DNA of 64,000 nt from positions 558,001-622,000 of the forward strand of contig NZ_CP026947.1 in assembly GCF_003065405.1 (NCBI RefSeq), read 5' to 3'. The number at the start of each line of letters is the position of its first letter. Positions within the stretch are counted from its first letter, which is position 1. A model generated the notes under the pieces. That model searched no databases. It was given only the letters and a program-made list of their open reading frames with translations, and was not told the origin of the DNA. The translations under genes and the position numbers were made by a program. Shown here in pieces: positions 19,048 through 28,049 of this stretch. The DNA comes from Corynebacterium yudongzhengii. Its GTDB lineage: Bacteria; Actinomycetota; Actinomycetes; Mycobacteriales; Mycobacteriaceae.

Positions 19048-19242
19048 CCGGAAATCTACACCGTGGCCGGACATGACTCACCAACATGAAGGATCTCTGT
19101 CCCACTGTCATGCTCTTTTGTTCCCAGCGTCGAAGGGATTTCGCACAACGAAAAGGAAAACACCACCGACCAAGACTGCCCCAATGGCCTGCGCTTACTC
19201 ACCCGGGTAGCCGAAAAACTGGTGGCCGGCCAGCTGGCGTAG
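19048..19242 (+). pseudogene. C-terminal remnant of an M20-family amidohydrolase
   Basis: Three frames in succession read as the end of an allantoate/N-carbamoyl amidohydrolase: PEIYTVAGHDSP, then NMKDLCPTVMLF, then VPSVEGISHNEKENTTDQD and NGLRLLTRVAEKLVAGQLA before TAG. The AGHD, MLF(V)PS and GISHNE motifs are the family's C-terminal metal/substrate region in correct order. Two frameshifts are needed and the N-terminal two thirds are missing, so the gene is dead. It directly precedes the amino-acid permease and was perhaps once its operon partner. Confidence 0.65.
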
Positions 19243-19283
19243 CCGGCGATGCAGTAACTAGATTTTTGTGAAAGTAGGTACCA

Positions 19284-20669
19284 ATGTCCACCACAGACAA
19301 AGCGACGGCAGACGACGAGCTCCCAGAGCTGCACAGTAAGGAACATCTCAAGCAGTCGCGCGATGAGTTCCGCATGAAAAACCTCACGGAGGCGGATACC
19401 GAACAGATTCGGCTCAACCGTCGCGGCAGTGCCCCGAACGGCACGTATCTCTCGTGGGTGATCACCCTGTTCGGCACTGCCGTGGGCGCGGGCATCCTCT
19501 TCTTGCCCATCGACGTGGGCAGCTTCGGTTTCTGGACGCTGGTGATCGCGACGCTCATCGCCGTGCCCATCGTCTTCTTCTCCCACCAGACCTATGCCCG
19601 CATCGTCTCGGCGTCCCCAGAGCAGGGGCTCGACGTGCTGCAGGTGGTCACGGCCCTGACCGGTCGCAAGCGAGGTTTGGCCACAGCGATCATCTACTGG
19701 CTGGCGATCTATCCCACGGTCCTCATCTATGGCATCTCGGTGACGAATGCGCTGGATAGTTTCATCGTTAACCAGCTCAACGGCCCGGAGATCAACCGGG
19801 CGTTGCTCGCCACGGTGTGCGTGGGCGTGCTTACCGGTGCTTTCGCCTTGGGCAAAAGGGCCACTCTGCGTCTGGCGAACGCGCTGGTCTACCCGCTGAT
19901 CATCGCCTTGGCTGGGGTGTCGATCTACCTCATCCCTCAGTGGGATCTGACCAGCTTCTGGTCTTATGAGTCGGATACGCCGCTGTGGCAATCGCTGCTG
20001 CTCATCCTGCCGGTGCTCGTGTTCTCCTTCAGCCACATGGCGGCGGTCTCGCAGTTCGCGCTCGATATGCAGAAAGAGAAGAAAGGCGATGTCGCCGCCA
20101 CCGAGCGGCATGTCTCTCGCATCGAGATGACCACAGCGCTGCTGCTGGTGTTGTTCACCATGTTCTTCGTCTGGTCGTGCACGCTCGCGTTGGGCTCCGA
20201 AGGCATGGACGCCGCCCGCGAAGCGAACGTGCCTGTGCTGTCCTACTTTGCCACCCAGGACAATAACCAGTTCATGGCCCTGATCGCGCCGGTGATCACC
20301 CTCTGTGCCATCGCATCGTCCTATTTCGGTCACATGCTCGGCACCGAGGAGGGGACCGCGTATCTGGTGCGCGTCGTCGCCCCGGAGGCGTCGAAGAAGA
20401 TCGACCAGCGACTGCTGAACTACGGCATCTACGTTTTCGTTTTTGTTACGACGGTCGCGGTAGCCGTCTACAACCCTTCGATCCTCGATCTGATCTCCGT
20501 TGTCGGCGGAATCTTCATGACGTTCTTGGTCTACCTCGTGCCCAACCTGCTGTTCCGCAAGGCCCTGGCCTTCCGGCACTACGCCAATCGCCCCGGCACG
20601 CTGTTCGTCGGCATCGTTGGCGTGATCATCATGGGCGTCACCGTGTGGCAGATGGTGACCGGCAACTAA
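19284..20669 (+). CDS. Amino-acid permease, SdaC/TdcC (HAAAP) family
   Basis: Membrane protein of 461 aa with a hydrophilic 50-aa N-terminus and about 11 transmembrane helices. The first, LSWVITLFGTAVGAGILFLP, is the hallmark of the hydroxy/aromatic amino-acid permease family (Ser/Thr or aromatic amino acid:H+ symport). Later segments IIYWLAIYPTVLIYGISV and VFSFSHMAAVSQFAL fit. Substrate cannot be fixed from sequence; serine or threonine is the first guess. AAAGTAGG precedes ATG. An aminotransferase fragment follows 28 bp later with its own AAGGAG, suggesting a former operon. Confidence 0.85.
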   Translation: MSTTDKATADDELPELHSKEHLKQSRDEFRMKNLTEADTEQIRLNRRGSAPNGTYLSWVITLFGTAVGAGILFLPIDVGSFGFWTLVIATLIAVPIVFFSHQTYARIVSASPEQGLDVLQVVTALTGRKRGLATAIIYWLAIYPTVLIYGISVTNALDSFIVNQLNGPEINRALLATVCVGVLTGAFALGKRATLRLANALVYPLIIALAGVSIYLIPQWDLTSFWSYESDTPLWQSLLLILPVLVFSFSHMAAVSQFALDMQKEKKGDVAATERHVSRIEMTTALLLVLFTMFFVWSCTLALGSEGMDAAREANVPVLSYFATQDNNQFMALIAPVITLCAIASSYFGHMLGTEEGTAYLVRVVAPEASKKIDQRLLNYGIYVFVFVTTVAVAVYNPSILDLISVVGGIFMTFLVYLVPNLLFRKALAFRHYANRPGTLFVGIVGVIIMGVTVWQMVTGN

Positions 20670-20697
20670 GTACCTAAACATCCAGGAAGGAGTCTCA

Positions 20698-20851
20698 TGC
20701 TGCGCGACGATCTTGGCCTGTTTCCTCACTACGCGCCGGGTAAATCCGACCCGACCAAGCTGAAGTTGACGTCGAACGAATCGAATATGCCCCCGCTGCC
20801 GAGTGCGCAAGCAGGCACGCCAGGTACTTGTCGACGGTCAAGTCCGCGGGA
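20698..20851 (+). pseudogene. HisC/Pat-type aminotransferase, 5' fragment cut by IS
   Basis: After AAGGAG and ATG the frame reads MLRDDLGLFPHYAPG and LKLTSNESNMPPLPSAQ, the N-terminus of a fold-type I histidinol-phosphate/aromatic aminotransferase (compare the usual KLSSNENP motif). Similarity ends near 20805, and about 45 unexplained bases precede the IS end at 20852. The PLP-lysine core is missing from the window; the 3' end lies beyond the insertion at 22288-22497. Confidence 0.75.
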
Positions 20852-22286
20852 GTGGTGTATCTGTCCTTCCTGAATCATTGGAATCTAGTGGAGGGGGTGT
20901 CGGGGACCGGCGCGGGCTGGGTTGCTGTGCATTAGGCCGCTCCCTCGGTCGTGACGGTGTTGCTCGCGTCGACGGTGTTGGCGACGATAAGCTTTCGGGT
21001 TTGTTCCAGGCTTGCCAGTGACATGTAGCGCTTTTGTTGAATCCAATCATCATGCTGCTCGGCGAGCACTGCCCCGACGAGTCGTACTACCGCGGCCCGA
21101 TTGGGGAAGATGCCGACAACGTCAGTACGCCGGCGGATTTCCCGGTTGAGTCGTTCCGTCGGGTTATTCGACCACACCTTCGTCCACACAGCTTTCGGCG
21201 TGTTCGTGAACGCTAAGATCTCATCCAACGACTCTTCCACGTATCCGGCTACTTCTGGGAAACGCTGGTGACAGAACTCTACTACTTCCCGGGCTTGGTC
21301 CCACGTGGACCTGGCGTCGGCTTGCTGAAAAATGGAATGAAACATCCCCGACAACGTCGTCCACCCGCGCTTGGAAACTTTCGAGGAAAGGTTCTTGGCA
21401 AAATGCGTTCGGCACCGCTGCCAACCGGCAGTAGGAAGAACTTGGCCGACAGCGGCCTGGATACCCAGGTGGGCATCACTAGTGACGAGGTAGACTTCAC
21501 CAAGTCCGCGGGCTTTTAAGTCCTGGAAGAACCCGGTCCAAGATTCCACGGACTCTGATGTTGCTACTTGCATGCCCAAAAGCTCCCGGTAGCCGTCGTT
21601 ATTGACACCGGTGGCAATAAGCACGCTGGTCGTGACTACCCGTCCGCCTTCACGAACTTTCATGGTCACCGCATCACAGGACAGGTAGTAGTACGGGCCC
21701 TGATCAAGCGGGCGGGTTCGAAACTCCTCGACCATGATGTCGAGTTCTTTGGCCATGTCAGAGACCTGGGACTTCGACAGGTTGGTGATCCCCAGTGTTG
21801 CGACCAGGTCGTTCATCCTGCGGGTGGAGACACCCTTTAAGTAGCAGGTGGCGATCACTGTGGTCAGGGCCCGTTCGGTTCTGCTGCGTCGTTCCACAAG
21901 CCAATCAGGAAAGAAGCTCCCGGTGCGTAGTTTTGGGATAGCGACGTCAATGGAGCCGACACGGGTGTCGAGTTGGCGGTGACGGTAGCCATTGCGGGTG
22001 TTGGTGCGCTGCGGAGAAACAGTGGCGTAGTCAGCACCGCAGACGCTGTCGGCCTGAGCCGAGAGGATTTGGTTGATGAAGTCCGAGAGCATTTGGCGCA
22101 TCAAATCTGGGGACGCTTGAGTCAGTAGCTCTTCGAGATACGCGGTCGGATCGATATGATGAGGGTCAGCGGCCATCGCAGGGTACTTCCTTTCGAGGAT
22201 AGGTAGAAGTTGATTCGAAAGGTACCCGCGATGGTCGCCTTCATGCACACCGGCACAAGACTTACCGCGGGCTACAGATACACCAC
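20852..22286 (-). mobile_element. IS256-family insertion sequence
   Basis: About 1435 bp bounded by a perfect 13-bp inverted repeat, GTGGTGTATCTGT at 20852-20864 and ACAGATACACCAC at 22274-22286, enclosing one transposase gene on the minus strand. The flanking eight bases differ (CCGCGGGA left, GCTAACGG right), so there is no target duplication. That fits an adjacent deletion or recombination between two copies, in line with the lost core of the aminotransferase gene. Confidence 0.85.
20932..22176 (-). CDS. IS256-family transposase
   Basis: DDE transposase of 414 aa (Transposase_mut family). Asp in SCDAVTMKVREGGRVV, Asp in YLVTSDAHLGIQAAVGQ and Glu in NNPTERLNREIRRRTDVVGI are the likely catalytic triad. 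The N-terminus holds GADYATVSPQRTNTRNGYRH, typical for the family. ATG 22176 is preferred over the longer frame from 22248 because AAAGGAAG precedes it. The frame is intact, so the element may still be active. Confidence 0.93.
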   Translation of the reverse strand: MAADPHHIDPTAYLEELLTQASPDLMRQMLSDFINQILSAQADSVCGADYATVSPQRTNTRNGYRHRQLDTRVGSIDVAIPKLRTGSFFPDWLVERRSRTERALTTVIATCYLKGVSTRRMNDLVATLGITNLSKSQVSDMAKELDIMVEEFRTRPLDQGPYYYLSCDAVTMKVREGGRVVTTSVLIATGVNNDGYRELLGMQVATSESVESWTGFFQDLKARGLGEVYLVTSDAHLGIQAAVGQVLPTAGWQRCRTHFAKNLSSKVSKRGWTTLSGMFHSIFQQADARSTWDQAREVVEFCHQRFPEVAGYVEESLDEILAFTNTPKAVWTKVWSNNPTERLNREIRRRTDVVGIFPNRAAVVRLVGAVLAEQHDDWIQQKRYMSLASLEQTRKLIVANTVDASNTVTTEGAA

Positions 22287-22287
22287 G

Positions 22288-22497
22288 CTAACGGACGCAA
22301 CCCTTGTCGACGTCCTCGGAACCGCTCCTTCCCACGGCAACTTCGTCTGGGTCCCGGGCAGCAACGGTCCGGAGCTCGAGCGGCATTTCGCTGAGAACGG
22401 CATCCTCATCCGTAGCTACCCCGATGCGGGTGCGCGTATTAGTGTGACGGATCTCGATGAGGCGTACCGGGTGGCTGAGGTGTGGAGAAGGCGCTGA
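22288..22497 (+). pseudogene. HisC/Pat-type aminotransferase, 3' fragment after IS
   Basis: In frame from the IS end it reads TDATLVDVLGTAPSHGNFVW, then GPELERHFAENGILIRSYPD and ARISVTDLDEAYRVAEVW with a stop at 22495-22497. This is the C-terminal domain of a HisC-like aminotransferase (SHGNFVWV and the Arg of the ARISV strand that binds the substrate carboxylate). It pairs with the 5' fragment at 20698; roughly the middle two thirds are gone. Confidence 0.75.
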
Positions 22498-22532
22498 GAG
22501 GACCCTGGTTTGAGGTGGCATTGGTTGTGTCA

Positions 22533-23873
22533 TCAGGGCAAAGCGGGAAGTGCGTCGTCATCGAAGCTGTCGGCGTCCTCCGGTAGTTCGAGGGGGAGGA
22601 AGGAAGCGTCCTCGATGCGCATCGGAAGGCTGCGGTTTTCTGAGGCGAAACGTAGACCACCGGGGAATTCGAAGAGAATACTGTTCGGGCTCTTGTGATC
22701 AATTGTGACGCTCACTATTCCTAGGGAAACTAGTGAGTGGCAGGCGGCACAGATGGGGATGAGATTCCACACCGCAGTCTTACCGCCTTCGGCATAGGCT
22801 TTGATGTGGTGGAAGTGGATGAATCGGGAATGATTGCACCCGGGCATCGCGCACTGGTAGTTCCACAAGGCGATTAACGCCCCGGCTTGTGCATCGCTGA
22901 CTAGGCGCTGGGCTTTCGAGATCATGATGTGTACGCCGTGTTTATCGAGTAAGTGGACTCGCACATCCCCGTTGAGGATTGCGGCCACCAACTCTGGTGA
23001 GTGAGCCTGAGGGATAGCAGGTAGCGTTGGCCGGCCTTCTTCATTCACGATGACATTGACGTGGGCGCCGGGAGTGCGCAGCCGGTTCATTGGCTTAGAG
23101 CGTGTCATGTTGATCATCGCCAGAAATGATGAGAATAGGTTGTTGCGCATTGGTACCCCGTAGCCGGTGGCGTCGCGTGGATCGAGCGGTTGGCCATTGT
23201 CATCCACCATCGGGGACGACTCCAGTTCCGCGGGTACTTCGACAGGCTCTGCGCTTGCTTCCTCCAGTTCACGATCCAGTGCCTTAGGATCTTGGAGGAT
23301 CGCTGGGTCGAGCTTACGCAGGTCCCGGTAGTTGGACAGTTCCGCGATTTTGAGTGCGGCGAGGAAGCGGGTGGCGTTTTCCGCCGACATGTGGGCGGTG
23401 ATTTTGGCCCAGCCGGTGTCATCATCGATATCAATGCGTAGTGATTCGAGGCGTTTCGTTTCTTCGGGTTCGCGCATGCCGGCGAGTGCCAGCCGGGCCT
23501 CAGACAGGGTCATCGAGGTAGCGATCTCGTGGATTCTGGGGACGTTGTCTGGGGTGAGGTGCTTAGTTATAAGGCGCACCATGGAGTAACTGATGCTGCC
23601 CTCAAGGAATTCGCTGGCGATCGTAGGGTATTCGCGCAGAACCGACCCGATGCGTAGGTACTCGTAAGCAGTGGATTCTCCGATCTGGAGATGCCGGACC
23701 ATCCAGACAACTGTGGAGGGGGCGCCGTGAGTGCGGACGAGGCCTCGTTCATGGAAGGTGGCCAGCGTAATGATGAGGGTGGCTTTGAAGATGGTGGTCT
23801 GCTTGTTGGAGTGGTGCAGCGTTTGTACGAGGCTGTCATCGTCTAGGTGCGTGAGTTCGTGGATGGCGAGCAT
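22533..23873 (-). CDS. DUF222 and HNH endonuclease domain protein
   Basis: Protein of 446 aa. The N-terminal 250 residues are the helical DUF222-type region (STAYEYLRIGSVLREYPTI, SMTLSEARLALAGMREPEE). The C-terminus is an HNH nuclease fold: CAMPGCNHSRFIHFHHIKAY and LIPICAACHSLVS supply the zinc Cys pairs and the HH catalytic motif. Actinobacterial genomes carry many copies, some linked to mobile DNA; the role is unknown. GGGGGAT precedes ATG. It converges on the broken aminotransferase gene. Confidence 0.85.
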   Translation of the reverse strand: MLAIHELTHLDDDSLVQTLHHSNKQTTIFKATLIITLATFHERGLVRTHGAPSTVVWMVRHLQIGESTAYEYLRIGSVLREYPTIASEFLEGSISYSMVRLITKHLTPDNVPRIHEIATSMTLSEARLALAGMREPEETKRLESLRIDIDDDTGWAKITAHMSAENATRFLAALKIAELSNYRDLRKLDPAILQDPKALDRELEEASAEPVEVPAELESSPMVDDNGQPLDPRDATGYGVPMRNNLFSSFLAMINMTRSKPMNRLRTPGAHVNVIVNEEGRPTLPAIPQAHSPELVAAILNGDVRVHLLDKHGVHIMISKAQRLVSDAQAGALIALWNYQCAMPGCNHSRFIHFHHIKAYAEGGKTAVWNLIPICAACHSLVSLGIVSVTIDHKSPNSILFEFPGGLRFASENRSLPMRIEDASFLPLELPEDADSFDDDALPALP

Positions 23874-23970
23874 GGAAATATCCCCCTGATTGATGTCCGC
23901 TCACTTGTTCTAAATCTAACATGGTATCCGAAGCGAAACAAGGGGTGGGGGCAATTATTTTATGCCATTT

Positions 23971-24010
23971 AGCTGCGTGTTCTTTCTATGCAGTGGCATA
24001 ATCTCGTTCT
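23971..24010. repeat. TATGC-palindrome repeat, copy near 23990
   Basis: GCTGCGTGTTCTTT followed by CTATGCAGTGGCATAATC. The core TATGC-AGTG-GCATA (23987-24000) has 5-bp inverted arms. The whole about 35-bp block recurs at 24071-24106. Confidence 0.65.
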
Positions 24011-24061
24011 AGACGTAGGCGAAGGACACCTCAGTAGCGATCAATTGTTCGGTGAGGGGTG
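24011..24061. other. Long stem-loop in intergenic DNA
   Basis: AAGGACACCTC and GAGGGGTGTCCTT form an 11-bp stem with one bulge around a 25-nt loop, followed by TTTG. It looks like a terminator but no gene ends just upstream on either strand, so it may end an unseen small RNA or a lost gene. Confidence 0.45.
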
Positions 24062-24070
24062 TCCTTTGTT

Positions 24071-24106
24071 GCTGCGTGAGATTCTTTACTATGCAGTGGC
24101 ATAGTT
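24071..24106. repeat. TATGC-palindrome repeat, copy near 24095
   Basis: GCTGCGTGAGATTCTTTA then CTATGCAGTGGCATAG (24089-24104), matching the copy 100 bp to the left apart from small insertions. Confidence 0.65.
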
Positions 24107-24134
24107 TCCTGAGTGGGTTGTTCGAGGCGTTGTT

Positions 24135-24177
24135 CTATGCCACGGCATAATCCTGACTTAGGACATTTAGTCAGGTT
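24135..24177. repeat. TATGC-palindrome repeat, copy near 24140
   Basis: CTATGCCACGGCATAATC (palindrome 24136-24149) followed by CCTGACTTAGGACATTTAGTCAGG, itself an inverted repeat (CCTGACT/AGTCAGG). The 42-bp unit recurs at 24321-24362 with a few substitutions. Confidence 0.65.
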
Positions 24178-24284
24178 TAGCCAGGTTCGCGGGTAGGGGC
24201 GTCGAAAGGCCTCCCGTATGCTCGGCGCCGTCACCGGGATCGACGTTGGATGGTGTTTGCCGTTGCGTCTCCATGGCCTGGTGT

Positions 24285-24302
24285 CACCCCGTGGACGGGG
24301 TG
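24285..24302. other. Perfect short hairpin
   Basis: CACCCCGTGGACGGGGTG: an 8-bp GC-rich stem with a 2-nt turn, not followed by a T-run, so probably not a simple terminator. It lies in the gene-free stretch 23874-24589, which otherwise holds only the palindrome repeats and the bioF promoter. Confidence 0.5.
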
Positions 24303-24320
24303 CGCGACGCGTGCTTCGTT

Positions 24321-24362
24321 TATGCCACGGCATAATCTTGGCCTAGGCCATTTAGTCAGGTT
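24321..24362. repeat. TATGC-palindrome repeat, copy near 24328
   Basis: TATGCCACGGCATAATC then TTGGCCTAGGCCATTTAG and TCAGGTT. The 14-bp palindrome core is identical to the copy at 24136. Downstream the sequence differs at a few positions, turning CTTAGG into the palindromic GGCCTAGGCC. Confidence 0.65.
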
Positions 24363-24555
24363 CCCTGCCACAGCTTCTCAAGGCCGGAAAACAAAAATAC
24401 GGTGCCGAAACTCTCCAACGTCGACGCGCACAGCAGCGTGCCAGCCCCTAATAAAGCACACCCCAGAACCAAGGCGCGGAAGAGGAACCCAGCAGACCCC
24501 GAACCAAAACATATCCTCTAGCAGGTTTCCCACCAGAACCCCCGCCAACAGTAAT

Positions 24556-24568
24556 TAAACATCGTTCA
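24556..24568. promoter_or_regulatory. Candidate BioQ operator at the bioF promoter
   Basis: TAAACATCGTTCA on the plus strand, or TGAAC-GAT-GTTTA on the minus strand. From memory the BioQ motif of C. glutamicum is TGAAC-N3-GTTAC; this site matches the first half and the spacing and differs at two bases at the end of the second half. It lies 22 bp before the bioF ATG, and TAGTAT (24578-24583) downstream could be the -10 of a leaderless transcript. Biotin-dependent repression is inferred. Confidence 0.5.
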
Positions 24569-24589
24569 GCATTGGCTTAGTATGCAAGC

Positions 24590-25744
<1,155 letters not shown>

Positions 25745-25750
<6 letters not shown>

Positions 25751-26320
25751 CCGCGAACCGGCAGTCGTCGTCACGAGCTCGCTGAAGCGCGTGATGTAGT
25801 CGCGAACGAATGCGACGGTGCGCTCCGGGGCCAGGCGATCCTTGTCGATCAAAGTCGGCGATTGGCCGAGGAAGATCTCCGGCTGACCGAGAGTCGGCAT
25901 GTCGAAGTAAGACAGTGCGAGGCGGAGATTCTTCTGAGAGGAATAGCCGCCCATGCGGCCGACGGAGTGGCTGATGATGCCCGCCGGCAGCCCCTTCCAT
26001 GCGACGTCAGAGTTGGGCTTGGAGCCGATGTCAATGGCGTTTTTGAGGTAGGCGGGGATGGTCCGGTTGTTCTCAGAGGTGACGAAGAGAACCCCGTCAG
26101 AGTTTTTGATTGTGGCCCGAAACTGCGTATAGGAATCGGGAGTGGAAACGTCCGTGACGGAAGGATCGTCGTAGTCGAAGTTGTACAGCGGCAGGTGGCC
26201 GATCTCGACGATCTTCGCGTCGATGGCATCCGGGAAGTAGTCCAGGCAGCTCAAAGCTATTTTGCGCGCATAGGACTCCCGGCGCAGGCTGCCTACGAGC
26301 ACGGAGACGTTATAAGTCAT
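25745..26320 (-). CDS. NADPH-dependent FMN reductase family protein
   Basis: Flavodoxin-like protein of 191 aa. The start VSVLVGSLRRESYARKIA is the FMN phosphate loop. SENNRTIPAYLKNAIDIGSK is the dimer/flavin region of the ChrR/SsuE group (compare PEYN-S), and VGRMGGYSSQKNLR follows. It lies 55 bp after nrdF on the same strand with its own AAAGGAAA RBS, so it is probably the third gene of the nrdI-nrdF operon. A role in delivering electrons to the NrdI flavin is a reasonable inference but unproven. Confidence 0.85.
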
Positions 26321-26375
26321 GGTTTCCTTTCGGTGAAGTATGTGCAAAAAGTGTGTGCAGAGAAAGCCCCGGTAC

Positions 26376-27404
26376 CTAAAAATCCCAGTCGCTGTCATCG
26401 GTGTCTTCGGCTACGCCCATGACATAGGAGGAGCCGGAACCGGAGAAGAAGTCGTGGGTCTCGGTCGAATCTGGGGCGAGGGCTGCGAGGATCTCGGGTT
26501 TGACCACCGCGTCTTCGAGTGAGAACTTTTCCTCGTAGCCCAAGTTCATGAACGCCTTGTTGCAGTTGTAGCGGACGAAGCGGATAGCGTCGTCGTCAAG
26601 CCCCAGTGGCGCGTAGACCTCCTTGGTGTAGGCCACCTCGAGTTCGTAGAACTCGTCGCTGATGTCCTGGACGAAGCGCCGCATCTCTTCCTGGCGCCCC
26701 GCGGACTGTCTCTCCAGCCCGCGCTGGTATTTGTATCCGGAGTAGTAGCCGTGCACTGCTTTGTCGCGCAGGATGAGCCGGATCATGTCCGAGGTGTTCA
26801 TGAGTTTGCCGCGCGCCGCCCAATGCAAAGGCAGGTAGAAACCGGGGTAGAGCAACAGCGATGACACCAGAGTCGCGGTCGCTTTGCGCTTGAGTGGGTC
26901 GTCGCCGTAGTAATGCTCGAGCGCAAGCGAGCAGCGCTTCTGCGCGATGTCGTTGTTGATGACCCACCGGTAGGCCTTATTGATGTCCGCGCTGTTCGAC
27001 AGCGTCGAGAAAATCGATGAGTAGCTTCTGGCGTGAACGGCCTGCATGAAGGCGATGTTGGTGTAGATCGCCTCCTCGTGCTCGGTCTTGGCATCCTGGA
27101 TCTGGCTGATCTCGCCCACGGAAGCCTGCAGCGTATCGAGCATCGTCAGCCCCGTAAACACCCGGAGGGTGGTGTCCTTTTCCTGCTGGCTGAGAGAGTT
27201 CCACGACGACAGGTCATTGGCCAGCGGAACCTTCTCCGGCAGCCAAAAGTTCGCCGTGAGGCGGTGCCATACCTCGAGGTCTTTCTCGTCGATGGGCTTG
27301 TTCCAGTCGATCGGCCGCAGCCTCGCGGAGCGGTCCACACGGTAGCGCGGGGGAGTTACCGTCGCCGCGCGAATGGGTGTTGATTCGGCAAGTTTCTCAA
27401 TCAT
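26376..27404 (-). CDS. nrdF: Ribonucleotide reductase R2 subunit, class Ie-like NrdF (Gln/Ser/Lys variant)
   Basis: NrdF of 342 aa. Against class Ib NrdF (E. coli D67, E98, H101, Y105, E158, E192, H195) the ligand positions here are Asp90 (GLTMLDTLQ), Gln121 and His124 ([10 protein letters not shown]), Tyr128, Ser181 (TLVSSLLLY), Lys215 and His218 ([10 protein letters not shown]). All intervals (31, 3, 4, 60/34, 3) are identical, so three metal-ligand glutamates are replaced by Gln, Ser and Lys. This is the pattern known for class Ie R2, which works without metal using a DOPA radical made from the Tyr with NrdI. It overlaps the nrdI stop by ATGA. No nrdE lies nearby. Confidence 0.93.
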   Translation of the reverse strand: MIEKLAESTPIRAATVTPPRYRVDRSARLRPIDWNKPIDEKDLEVWHRLTANFWLPEKVPLANDLSSWNSLSQQEKDTTLRVFTGLTMLDTLQASVGEISQIQDAKTEHEEAIYTNIAFMQAVHARSYSSIFSTLSNSADINKAYRWVINNDIAQKRCSLALEHYYGDDPLKRKATATLVSSLLLYPGFYLPLHWAARGKLMNTSDMIRLILRDKAVHGYYSGYKYQRGLERQSAGRQEEMRRFVQDISDEFYELEVAYTKEVYAPLGLDDDAIRFVRYNCNKAFMNLGYEEKFSLEDAVVKPEILAALAPDSTETHDFFSGSGSSYVMGVAEDTDDSDWDF

Positions 27405-27895
27405 GGTGCCCCTAGGGGAAGAGACGATGTTTCGGTTAAAAATGAAGTCATAATGTCTCGAACGCGCGAGACGTCCAGACTGGTGCCGATGAGCTCATAG
27501 CGATGAAGCTCCGGCACACCGCACTTGCGGGAAATGATCGGACCCGCTCGGCAATAATCCACGCCGAAGTTCCTGTTTCCCGACGGAATGACACCGCGGA
27601 GAAGCCCCCGATTGACGGGGTCGTTAAGGAAATGGACGACCTGCTTCGGCACCGCCGCGGCCCGCTTACCGCCGCCATAAGTGGGCGCAAAAAGGACGTA
27701 CGGACGGCACACCCGGATCATCCCCTCGCGGGCCGGGCGGAGGGGGATGCGCAGGGCGGGGAGGTGAAGCTTATCGACGAAACGCCTCGTGTTCTCCGAC
27801 ACTGACGAGAAAAACACCACCGGGGCAGAATCTTCGGCGTCAACGGTCACGGTCTCGTAGCGCGAGCCCGGGGCCCGCGGGTTTGGGGCACCCAT
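27401..27895 (-). CDS. nrdI: NrdI flavodoxin-like RNR activator
   Basis: Protein of 164 aa. [18 protein letters not shown] is the flavin phosphate loop, [20 protein letters not shown] the central motif, and [19 protein letters not shown] the conserved C-terminal part with the redox-adjacent Cys. NrdI supplies superoxide to activate class Ib and Ie R2 subunits. ATG 27895 is chosen because AAGGAGG stands 9 nt upstream. The stop overlaps the nrdF start (ATGA), so partners are made together. It lacks the nrdH/nrdE neighbours of the usual corynebacterial RNR locus. Confidence 0.92.
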   Translation of the reverse strand: MGAPNPRAPGSRYETVTVDAEDSAPVVFFSSVSENTRRFVDKLHLPALRIPLRPAREGMIRVCRPYVLFAPTYGGGKRAAAVPKQVVHFLNDPVNRGLLRGVIPSGNRNFGVDYCRAGPIISRKCGVPELHRYELIGTSLDVSRVRDIMTSFLTETSSLPLGAP

Positions 27896-27974
27896 CGATT
27901 GATCCTCCTTCCGGAAGGTCTTGTTAAAGGCTGGTGCCCTCACCCTAGCAAAAGTTTAGTAATGCTGAAAAGAA

Positions 27975-27994
27975 AAGTTCAACACAATGAACTT
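27975..27994. other. AT-rich inverted repeat downstream of gabT
   Basis: AAGTTCA and TGAACTT arms around ACACAA, in an A-rich context between the nrdI promoter region and the gabT end. It may be an operator for the nrdI promoter or a weak terminator of gabT. Confidence 0.35.
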
Positions 27995-28014
27995 AAAGCG
28001 AATGTCGAGATCTA

Positions 28015-28030
28015 CTATGCCGTTGCATAG
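28015..28030. repeat. TATGC-palindrome, copy near 28020
   Basis: CTATGCCGTTGCATAG: same family as the palindromes at 8918 and 23987-24362, with one mismatched central pair. It lies 20 bp beyond the original gabT stop and 120 bp upstream of the nrdI start. Confidence 0.6.
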
Positions 28031-28049
28031 TTTCAATGCGTCAGTCTGC

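Noticed and set aside
23971..24362. Possible CRISPR array from regularly recurring palindromes
   Set aside because: Spacings (about 100, 45 and 185 bp) are irregular, repeats are palindromic and partly different, and there are no cas genes.
27956..28049. Extension of gabT to a stop at 27956
   Set aside because: The last residues in that frame are out-of-frame translation after the frameshift; the conserved C-terminus ends at 28050 in another frame.
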